DNA of 7,027 bases from Bacteroidales bacterium (lineage in GTDB: Bacteria; Bacteroidota; Bacteroidia; Bacteroidales; GCA-2748055), in contig JAGLTY010000112.1 in the NCBI GenBank assembly GCA_023135025.1, positions 1-7,027 on the forward strand, given 5' to 3'. The position numbers and the translations under genes were made by a program. Below are positions 1 to 5,786 of this stretch, piece by piece. Position 1 is the first letter of the stretch; every line of letters starts with the position of its first letter. The notes below the pieces were generated by a model. It was not told the DNA's origin, did not search any database, and saw only the letters and a program-made list of their open reading frames with translations.

Positions 1-308
1 TTTACCAGCGCAGTGCCGATATCTTCCTGGGAGTTCCCTTTAACATCGCCTCCTACTCTTTCCTGCTGATGATGATGGCACAGGCAACAGGGCTCAAACC
101 CGGAGAATTCATCCATACCCTGGGTGATGCACATATCTACCAGAATCATCTGGAGCAAGCGAAGCTGCAGCTGACACGCGATCCGAGACCACTGCCCACC
201 GTAAAACTGAACCCTGAGATCAAATCGGTTTTCGATTTCAGTTTTGACGATTTCACCATCGAAAATTATGATCCCCATCCCCATATAAAAGGGGCCATCT
301 CTGTATGA
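1..308 (+). CDS. thyA: Thymidylate synthase, C-terminal part (5' end outside window)
   Basis: This enzyme makes dTMP from dUMP using methylene-tetrahydrofolate, in the cytoplasm. The reading frame is open from base 3 and gives 101 residues up to the TGA at 306-308. The segment matches the last ~100 residues of Thy[19 protein letters not shown] carries the phosphate-binding Arg and the conserved Asp and Asn of the substrate site, GDAHIYQNH carries the His and Tyr that contact the dUMP sugar, and [11 protein letters not shown] and YDPHPHIKG are the family's usual C-terminal signatures. Compared with E. coli ThyA (264 residues) the fragment would begin near residue 164, so the catalytic Cys lies upstream of the window. 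The chain ends normally (GAISV against KAPVAI). The next gene, folA, starts one base after the stop, which points to one operon in which DHFR regenerates the folate oxidised here. The identification is secure; only the start is missing. Confidence 0.97.
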   Translation, partial: YQRSADIFLGVPFNIASYSFLLMMMAQATGLKPGEFIHTLGDAHIYQNHLEQAKLQLTRDPRPLPTVKLNPEIKSVFDFSFDDFTIENYDPHPHIKGAISV

Positions 309-309
309 T

Positions 310-816
310 ATGGAAACAAAGATCCTGAAAAATATCTCCATCATCGTGGCCATTGCCGTAAACCGGGCCATTGGGAAAAATAACAGGTTGCTCTGGCATC
401 TGTCGGACGACCTGAAGCGCTTTAAAAAACTGACCACCGGGCATACCCTGATCATGGGTCGCAACACCTTCCTTTCACTGCCCAATGGTGCCCTGCCCAA
501 CCGAAGGCATATTGTGATCTCTGACAAACCGGAGGAGTCGTTCAACGGATGTGAAATGGCTCGATCCATTGAGGAGGCGGTACAACTGGCAGGAACGGAT
601 GAGGAGTGTTTTGTGATCGGCGGAGGCATGGTGTATGCCCAGTTCCTCCCATTAGCTGGAAAACTCTACCTGACACAGGTTCATGAATCGTTTGAGGCTG
701 ATACATTTTTCCCCGAAATAGATTTTAGTCAGTGGAAAGCAGTTGTAACAGAGGAGGTGGAAGCAGGAGAGCGTAACCAGTATGCCCACACCTATACTGA
801 ATTTATCAGATCCTGA
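310..816 (+). CDS. folA: Dihydrofolate reductase
   Basis: This 168-residue enzyme reduces dihydrofolate to tetrahydrofolate with NADPH in the cytoplasm. Motifs appear in the family order: SIIVAIAVNRAIGKNN (10-25, start of the Rossmann-like sheet), LLWHLSDDLKRFK (27-39, where D34 aligns with the catalytic Asp27 of E. coli), MGRNTFLSLP (49-58, cofactor site), RRHIVIS (65-71), FVIGGGMVYAQFLP (101-114, nucleotide-binding GGG) and DTFFPEI (131-137). Length is usual for chromosomal DHFR. ATG at 310 is chosen because the family N-terminus follows directly. The ATG at 305, which overlaps the thyA stop, is in another frame and closes after seven codons. There is no convincing Shine-Dalgarno site, as is common in Bacteroidota. 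The one-base gap after thyA suggests translational coupling. The gene converges on the next one, with only 11 bp between the stops. No substitution at a key position was seen. Confidence 0.97.
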   Translation: METKILKNISIIVAIAVNRAIGKNNRLLWHLSDDLKRFKKLTTGHTLIMGRNTFLSLPNGALPNRRHIVISDKPEESFNGCEMARSIEEAVQLAGTDEECFVIGGGMVYAQFLPLAGKLYLTQVHESFEADTFFPEIDFSQWKAVVTEEVEAGERNQYAHTYTEFIRS

Positions 817-827
817 ACACCTGCACA

Positions 828-1691
828 CTACTCTTCCAGCTTTAATCCCTGACCGACGCTGTAGATGATCCCCCAGAGTGAGGTAAATGCGGTAATCAGG
901 TAGAAGAGGAGACTCAGGGCAATGGAAAGATTCAAATCCAGTCCCAGCCACTGGGCCCCCAGCATAAATGTAAATTCCCTGGAACCGATTCCGCCAATAG
1001 TCAGTGGCAGCACTGCCACCATGGAGGAGATCAGGAAAACAAAGAGGTAGCCCTCCAGGTTACCCGGAACCTTCAGCGAGAGCAGGATCAGCAGTGCTGA
1101 GAGCAGCTGCAGCAGCTGAACCACCAGTGAGTGGAGATTGGTAATCCGGAATACCGGCAGCAGGTATGGAAAAAAACGCCTGAAAACCAGGTAGGTAATG
1201 GAGATGGAGAGCGGGATAAGCATCCATGTATACCAGGCATACGTTCCCATCCCCGGAATAAAACAGAAAAGTATCACCGCCATGCAGAAGAGCGCTACTA
1301 CCCCGATAATCCGGTCCATCATTACCGCCCAGAATATCCGCCGGGTAGACACTTCATATTTCCTGTTCAACAGATAGATCTTGTACCCATCTCCCCCTAT
1401 TCCACCAGGTAGAAAAAGGTTGTAGTACATCCCCAGCAGGTAGAGTTTCATATTGGTCCTCTCGGAGATATGAATGCCTATTGAACCCAGGTACCTGTTG
1501 AGCCTTACCGAGGAGATCATCTTGGAGAGCACAAAGAGAAGCAGGGCTCCGGCGAGGTAAAAAAAGTTCGACTGGCCAATGGTTCCAATGAGCTGTTGCA
1601 GATCAATCCTTGCAAACACATACCAGAGTGCGGCAACGGTGATCGCCAGTTTTATAAGGACTTTGACAAATGGTGGGAGTTTAATCTTCAC
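828..1691 (-). CDS. UPF0104 / LPG_synthase_TM (flippase-like) membrane protein, GTG start
   Basis: This 287-residue protein is almost wholly membrane-embedded, with roughly seven or eight hydrophobic helices. It carries the signatures of the family typified by the MprF N-terminal flippase domain and the AglD C-terminal domain: NLFLPGGIGGDGYK (91-104), DRIIGV (126-131) and PLTIGGIGSRE (229-239). Members are thought to move or handle lipids or lipid-linked sugars across the inner membrane, but most are uncharacterised. The soluble aminoacyl-transferase domain of MprF is absent. The start is GTG at 1691-1689: an in-frame stop lies 18 bases upstream with no ATG between, and the first ATG inside the frame would remove the first membrane helix. 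The gene overlaps the end of the upstream GT2 gene by 11 bp, so the two are probably co-transcribed and translationally coupled, supporting a shared role with a polyprenyl-phosphate sugar. The substrate is unknown. Confidence 0.88.
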   Translation of the reverse strand: MKIKLPPFVKVLIKLAITVAALWYVFARIDLQQLIGTIGQSNFFYLAGALLLFVLSKMISSVRLNRYLGSIGIHISERTNMKLYLLGMYYNLFLPGGIGGDGYKIYLLNRKYEVSTRRIFWAVMMDRIIGVVALFCMAVILFCFIPGMGTYAWYTWMLIPLSISITYLVFRRFFPYLLPVFRITNLHSLVVQLLQLLSALLILLSLKVPGNLEGYLFVFLISSMVAVLPLTIGGIGSREFTFMLGAQWLGLDLNLSIALSLLFYLITAFTSLWGIIYSVGQGLKLEE

Positions 1692-2631
1692 TGATAATGG
1701 TTCGTTTCACCCTGTAGGGCTTTTTATGCTGGGATTCATAGTAGGTTCTCATCAATATCTCAGAAATGATCCCGATGGTAATGATCTGAATCCCGCCGAG
1801 GGTTAGCATTAATCCCAGCAGCAACAATGGTTTCCCCCATATATCGTTCCCCAGCAGTTTCAGAACCAAGCAGTAGAGGTCGATGATGGCGCCGGCACCA
1901 AATGTGATGATCCCCAGTGTACCGAAAAAATGGATGGGCCGGTTCTGGTACCTTTTAAAGAAGACGATCAGTAACAGGTCGCTTACCACCCGGAAGGTCC
2001 GACCCATTCCATACTTGGATTTACCAAATTTCCGTCTGTGGTGACGGACAGGGACCTGCTCCATATGGGCACCCTGGAGTACCGCCAGCACCGGGATAAA
2101 GCGGTGCAGCTCCCCGTAGAGCCCAAGGTTCTTGGCAATATCGCTCCTGAACACTCTTAATGCACACCCGTAATCCCTTAGCTTCACACCGGTTATCATG
2201 CGAATAAAGAAATTGGCAATTCTGCTGGGAACTCTCCTGGAGATAGCTGCATCCTTTCGGTTGATCCGTTCACCGGAGACCACATCGCAATCTTTTTCCT
2301 TCAGTGTATCAATCATCATTGGTACATCGGCCGGGTCGTTCTGCATATCGCCATCCATCAGCACGATCAACTCACCTCCGGCCTGATCGATCCCTGCCGA
2401 CAGTGCCGAACTCTGACCATAATTGGTGGCCAGATCAATGGCAACCATGTTCTTATAATCCCCTGAGACCCTCAATATCTCGGTCCAGGTATCATCGCTG
2501 CTTCCGTCATTGACAAGGATCATCTCATACGGATATGGGGTGGGTTCCATGGCAGAACTGATCGCACGGCACAACGGTTCAATATTCTCCTTCTCGTTGA
2601 ATACCGGAACCACAAAAGAGACTTTCTCCAT
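1681..2631 (-). CDS. GT2 family polyprenyl-phosphate glycosyltransferase (DPM1/GtrB/ArnC-like)
   Basis: This 316-residue enzyme probably transfers a sugar from a nucleotide donor to undecaprenyl phosphate at the inner face of the cytoplasmic membrane. The GT-A domain comes first: VVPVFNEKENI (7-17), VNDGSSDDT (40-48) and the metal-binding MDGDMQNDP (92-100, DXD at D93/D95). The later signatures CALRVFR, HRFIPVLA and FGKSKYGMGR are those of the dolichol/polyprenyl-phosphate mannose, glucose and L-Ara4N group. Two C-terminal membrane helices follow (about 236-261 and 269-298), with a basic tail, as in GtrB and ArnC. Length is normal. The ATG at 2631 puts the first beta-strand directly at the N-terminus. 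Its 3' end overlaps the UPF0104 gene. It is divergent from a GT-C-like gene that could use its product. The family is secure; donor sugar and final acceptor cannot be read from the sequence. Confidence 0.93.
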   Translation of the reverse strand: MEKVSFVVPVFNEKENIEPLCRAISSAMEPTPYPYEMILVNDGSSDDTWTEILRVSGDYKNMVAIDLATNYGQSSALSAGIDQAGGELIVLMDGDMQNDPADVPMMIDTLKEKDCDVVSGERINRKDAAISRRVPSRIANFFIRMITGVKLRDYGCALRVFRSDIAKNLGLYGELHRFIPVLAVLQGAHMEQVPVRHHRRKFGKSKYGMGRTFRVVSDLLLIVFFKRYQNRPIHFFGTLGIITFGAGAIIDLYCLVLKLLGNDIWGKPLLLLGLMLTLGGIQIITIGIISEILMRTYYESQHKKPYRVKRTIISED

Positions 2632-2708
2632 CTACTTTACAGGGTTGTTTATGATCCCATAAAGTAACCAAATTTTGCTATATTTCCGATCACGTAACCG
2701 AGTGATTT
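2632..2708. promoter_or_regulatory. Divergent intergenic spacer, presumed back-to-back promoters
   Basis: This 77-bp spacer is the only non-coding DNA between the minus-strand GT2 gene and the plus-strand GT-C-like gene, so promoters for both are expected here. On the plus strand TATATTTC (2679-2686) resembles the Bacteroidota -7 element TAnnTTTG and lies 22 bp before the ATG, but I find no well-spaced TTTG -33 partner. On the minus strand TACTTTAT, read from about 2667 downward, is a weaker candidate. The hexamer GTAACC occurs twice in the same orientation, 30 bp apart (2664 and 2694). Neither gene has a recognisable Shine-Dalgarno site. Location is supported by gene orientation; the exact elements are tentative. 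Confidence 0.4.
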
Positions 2709-4997
2709 ATGAAGAAAAACAGAATCGCCATGATTGCCATTCTGGGCGCAGGATTGCTGATCCTGGTTGCACTTTTCGGCAGGGTGATTGTGAATCCCGA
2801 CTCTTACCTTTTTTCCACTTCGGGAGATGCTGTAAAGAGCTACTATAACTTCAGCTATTACCTGAAGTACGATTCGGGGATAGGTCACGACGGAATCAAC
2901 TATCCTTACGGGGATCATCTGCAATATATCAATTCTCATCCCCTCTACCTGCAGGTGATCAAAATTCTGGACAGATTCATCTACCCGCTGTCGGACCATG
3001 GCGTTGGCATCCTGAACCTGACCATGATTTTTTCACTGCTGTTTGCGATTCCATTTATCTATCTGGTGTTGAGGAAGTTTTCCCTCCCCCCCTGGTATGC
3101 AGCGGTGGTCTCCCTGATCATCCTCTTTCTGAGTCCCCAGGTGGACCGGCTCGGGGGACATTTCGAGATGGTCTATGCCTTTTTTATTCCACTGTTCTGG
3201 TACCTGTTGATTCGCTGGCATGAAGCATCCAGAAAGGGATGGTGGACCCTGCTGCTGCTGATAACAGCTCTGGTTGGAGGGTTCACCAGTGCCTACTATG
3301 CAGCGTTCCTGGCCATATTTCCCATGGCCATTTTCCTGGTCCAGCTCTGGAACAACCGAAAGGAGCTGAAGGGATATTTTCCAGAGGGTCTACATCTTTT
3401 AATGATTGCCATTCTGCCCCTGCTGATTGTGAAGGGGTTGGTGACCATCACCGACTGGGTGGATGACAGGCCCGATAATCCGTGGGGATTTTTCATCTTC
3501 CACTCTAATGTTTTCAGCATCTTCCTTCCTCCACGATCCATCCTCAGGGAGTTGACCAGCGGGATCGTCGATATAAGCTACAGGTGGGAAGGACGCGCCT
3601 ATGTGGGATTGCCTGCCACGCTGCTGGCTCTCTCCTTTTTTATTACCATGCTGTTTCAACTGGCCGGCCGGAAACGCCCCCACTGGAAATCATATTTTCC
3701 CAACAAAACTCTGAATCTCTACCTGGCCGCTTCGGTTATTGTACTGCTCTTCTCCATGTGCATCCCCTTTAAATGGGGCCTCGGATTTCTAACAGAGCTG
3801 CTCCCCCTCCTGAAGCAGTTCAGATGCCTGGGCCGGTTCTCATGGATATTCTACTATGTATTCACTGTATTCACTGCCACCTATCTCTATTACCTCTACC
3901 GGATCGCCCGGAAAAAGGGATACCGCATCCAGGCGATGGCCCTCCTGCTGATCATACTCTCCTTCTGGGGACTGGAAGCCGCCTCCCGGGTGCAAAAGAG
4001 TACCAGCAGGATCTTTAATAAAAACGAGGTTCTCAGTACCAGTGGAATAGATATTGGTGCGCTTTTGGAGGAGTCCGGGAGAAGCAGTGATGATTTCCAG
4101 GGACTCTTTTTTCTACCCTTTGCCAATACCTGTGGCGATAAACTTCAGTTCGAAAGAGGACTGGGTGCATTTACAGAAGCGATGAGATGCAGCGATCAGA
4201 CCGGGATCCCCCTTGTTCAGAGTTTCTCTCCCCGCATCTCCCTTTCCCAGGCCATGAGTTCTATTCAACTGCTGGCCGACAGCACCATCTATAAACAGCG
4301 TGTAAATGATATGAACCAGAAACCGCTTCTGCTGGTGGTTGCCCCCCAGGAGCTGAACCGGCAGGAGTTGGCCCTGCTGGATCGGGCAGAGGTTTTCTGG
4401 TCGGGCGAGAAATTCTTACTTGCTACTCTGCCGGTCCACGCCTTCAACAAAGGATTTGATTCGTGGATGCAGCTGGCAAATAGTCTGTCCGACAGCCTCA
4501 GTTGCACCGGAAAACTCTGCACCAATGTGAACCCGGAACAGCTGATCTATATGGATTTTGAGGAGTCCTCCTCTGACCTGGTATTTACCGGCAGTGGCGC
4601 CAAATATCTGAAAAAAGGGACTATGGAGCTGTTTAGCGATAACCTTTATGAACGCTGTTCCGATTCGGAATTAGAACTCTCATTCTGGCTCTATGTGGAC
4701 CATAGAACAAACAATATGCCCACCCCTGAATTATGGCAATGGGATGAAAACAATAAGCTGATCCATAAGGAGAAACTGAATTCGCGCGAGGTGCATAATG
4801 TGGATGGCATGTGGGTTCGGATTGGTAAAAATGTAAATCCTGAACCAGGAATCAGATACCAGCTAACTATCAGGGGAAAACAGATCACCGTAGACGACCT
4901 TCTGCTGAAACCTGCCGGTGCCAGGGTAGTGGTCCGCCATGAAACTGGAGATCTTTTATTGGATAATTTTCGGGTTCCAGTTGCTACTGACCGTTGA
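2709..4997 (+). CDS. Large GT-C-like membrane protein with extracytoplasmic C-terminal domains
   Basis: This 762-residue protein has an N-terminal half of about ten or eleven hydrophobic helices (first ~5-28, then between ~98 and 424). The layout is that of GT-C/YfhO-type glycosyltransferases, which use lipid-linked sugars outside the membrane. After helix 1 comes a polar loop with SGDAVKSYYNF (38-48), whose D40 is the likely equivalent of the GT-C catalytic Asp, and NYPYGD (64-69). Other conserved-looking spots are RLGGHFEM (147-154), DWVDDR (249-254) and WEGRAYVGLP (293-302). Residues ~425-600 form a soluble extracytoplasmic region. Residues ~614-757 are strand-rich, with a jelly-roll look (ELSFWLYVD, ELWQWDENNKL, YQLTIRGKQITVDDLLLKP), possibly carbohydrate-binding. 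ATG at 2709 begins a normal basic-plus-hydrophobic start. The neighbouring GT2 and UPF0104 genes fit a polyprenyl-P-sugar pathway. I recognise the fold class, not a named family; activity is inferred. Confidence 0.75.
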   Translation: MKKNRIAMIAILGAGLLILVALFGRVIVNPDSYLFSTSGDAVKSYYNFSYYLKYDSGIGHDGINYPYGDHLQYINSHPLYLQVIKILDRFIYPLSDHGVGILNLTMIFSLLFAIPFIYLVLRKFSLPPWYAAVVSLIILFLSPQVDRLGGHFEMVYAFFIPLFWYLLIRWHEASRKGWWTLLLLITALVGGFTSAYYAAFLAIFPMAIFLVQLWNNRKELKGYFPEGLHLLMIAILPLLIVKGLVTITDWVDDRPDNPWGFFIFHSNVFSIFLPPRSILRELTSGIVDISYRWEGRAYVGLPATLLALSFFITMLFQLAGRKRPHWKSYFPNKTLNLYLAASVIVLLFSMCIPFKWGLGFLTELLPLLKQFRCLGRFSWIFYYVFTVFTATYLYYLYRIARKKGYRIQAMALLLIILSFWGLEAASRVQKSTSRIFNKNEVLSTSGIDIGALLEESGRSSDDFQGLFFLPFANTCGDKLQFERGLGAFTEAMRCSDQTGIPLVQSFSPRISLSQAMSSIQLLADSTIYKQRVNDMNQKPLLLVVAPQELNRQELALLDRAEVFWSGEKFLLATLPVHAFNKGFDSWMQLANSLSDSLSCTGKLCTNVNPEQLIYMDFEESSSDLVFTGSGAKYLKKGTMELFSDNLYERCSDSELELSFWLYVDHRTNNMPTPELWQWDENNKLIHKEKLNSREVHNVDGMWVRIGKNVNPEPGIRYQLTIRGKQITVDDLLLKPAGARVVVRHETGDLLLDNFRVPVATDR

Positions 4998-5037
4998 TTT
5001 TACTATTTTTTCAAACTCAAATTAAAACCTATACAAC

Positions 5038-5481
5038 ATGAAAAAGTATCTGTTTACCGCCATTGCCATTCTTTTTGTTCCTCTGTTCCTGCATGCGCAG
5101 GCCAATAAAATAGAGGGAACCTGGTACAACGACGACAAGACTTCAACCATTGAAATCACCAAGGGTACTGACGGGAAGTACCTGGGGAAAATCAACTGGT
5201 TAGATGAACCCAACGAAAATGGCAAACCAAAAATAGATGATGAAAATCCCGATCCCAAACTGGCCACACGGCCCATCATGGGTCTGGCTATTGTAAAAAA
5301 CTTCGAATACGACTCCAAAAAGAAGAAGTGGGAAGAGGGCTCCATTTACGATCCCAAAAATGGCAAAACCTATGACTGCTATGCCTGGTTCAAGGATGGA
5401 AATTATAACAGCCTTTATCTCAAAGGGTATGTGGCCGGAATCAAAGCACTGGGTCGTAAAACCATCTGGACAAGAAAATAG
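5038..5481 (+). CDS. Secreted DUF2147 family protein
   Basis: This is a small exported protein of 147 residues. Residues 1-22 form a clear Sec signal peptide (KK, then a hydrophobic core, then HAQA), with cleavage likely after A22 or A20. No lipobox Cys is present, so a soluble periplasmic protein is expected. The mature part matches the DUF2147 pattern: IEGTWYNDDKTSTIEI (25-40), GKYLGKINWLDEPNENGKP, the RPIMGLAIVKNFEYD segment, GSIYDPKNGKTYDCYAWF, and a closing LGRKTIWTRK. The fold is a small beta-barrel; no biochemical function is established for the family. It starts 40 bp after the GT-C-like gene with no terminator in the gap, so it may be co-transcribed, although the A/T-rich leader (5000-5037) could carry its own promoter. 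The ATG is fixed by the signal peptide. Family call strong, role unknown. Confidence 0.93.
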   Translation: MKKYLFTAIAILFVPLFLHAQANKIEGTWYNDDKTSTIEITKGTDGKYLGKINWLDEPNENGKPKIDDENPDPKLATRPIMGLAIVKNFEYDSKKKKWEEGSIYDPKNGKTYDCYAWFKDGNYNSLYLKGYVAGIKALGRKTIWTRK

Positions 5482-5735
5482 GAGATCGCTCTTACGGGAG
5501 GTGCCCGGTTAATAACGTGCCAGAAACGTCCGGAAACGTACAGAGGTTTCCCGCAACCGTTCACTTTTCTAAATAACCCCAAAGGGTGAAAAATTTGTAA
5601 CCAATTACAATGTAATTAGTTGCAAATTTTGGCACACATTATGATGTAAATAACCTGAAAACAAATCTTACGTCCTTTTACAATTCACTAACGGGTGATG
5701 AAGTAAAAATTTCTTTTTAGGTTTAAGTGGTTAGT
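5482..5735. other. Non-coding region downstream of the DUF2147 gene
   Basis: About 250 bp with no plausible gene on either strand: candidate starts are closed within a few codons. It is not featureless. It holds three ACGT tetramers about one helical turn apart (5515-5539), a weak hairpin GGAAAC/GTTTCC (5532-5551), a 41-nt near-palindrome (5590-5630), and an A/T-rich run up to the terminator. The length is unusual for a gap between two convergent genes, which normally needs only a terminator. It could be a long 3' UTR, a regulatory site or a small RNA ending at the terminator; I cannot choose between these. Confidence 0.6.
5590..5630. repeat. 41-nt AT-rich near-perfect palindrome
   Basis: Two 20-nt arms (5590-5609 and 5611-5630) are inverted copies around a single central A at 5610, matching at 18 of 20 positions. 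The inner 15 bases, AATTACAATGTAATT, are perfectly symmetric. The two mismatches become one G.U wobble and one C-A mismatch in plus-strand RNA. The missing loop makes it poor as a classic terminator hairpin, and no T-tract follows (GGCACAC does). A dimeric protein binding site, a cruciform-forming element or an RNA stem with a few bases opened at the tip are all possible. It starts 108 bp after the DUF2147 stop and ends 105 bp before the terminator. Confidence 0.8.
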
Positions 5736-5761
5736 AAAAAGGGGCCCCGCGGCCCCTTTTT
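5736..5761. terminator. Bidirectional Rho-independent terminator
   Basis: An 11-bp perfect inverted repeat, AAAAAGGGGCC / GGCCCCTTTTT, encloses a 4-nt CCGC loop. The G+C-rich lower stem is flanked by A5 on one side and T5 on the other (extended by CTTTT on the plus strand), so the hairpin has a U-tract in either direction. It sits between two convergent genes, 254 bp after the plus-strand DUF2147 stop and 25 bp after the minus-strand stop of the GldL/GldM-like gene. It most directly serves the latter. In the plus direction it would end any transcript that runs through the palindrome region. Confidence 0.95.
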
Positions 5762-5786
5762 CTTTTGCTCCCTTTCCGATCCTTTG

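Noticed and set aside
305..328. ATG overlapping the thyA stop (ATGA) as an alternative folA start
   Set aside because: It is in a different frame and stops after seven codons; the ATG at 310 leads directly into the DHFR fold.
817..827. Terminator between convergent folA and the UPF0104 gene
   Set aside because: The gap is 11 bp and I find no stem-loop with a T-tract in or beside it; transcripts probably overlap or end inside the opposing gene.
652..951. 99-codon minus-strand open frame across the folA/UPF0104 junction
   Set aside because: It overlaps two well-identified genes and has no recognisable motif.
828..4997. Defence or mobile system hidden in the glycosyltransferase block
   Set aside because: No nuclease, integrase, NTPase or repeat features are present; each protein fits a cell-envelope sugar-transfer role.
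5532..5551. GGAAAC/GTTTCC hairpin as the terminator of the DUF2147 gene
   Set aside because: Only six pairs with an eight-base loop and no T-tract after it; too weak to call.
5605..5615. TTACAATGTAA core as a BlaI/MecI-type operator
   Set aside because: Known sites of that type have TACA and TGTA two bases apart, while here it is one, and no regulator gene or target start codon is adjacent. Kept only as a generic dyad.
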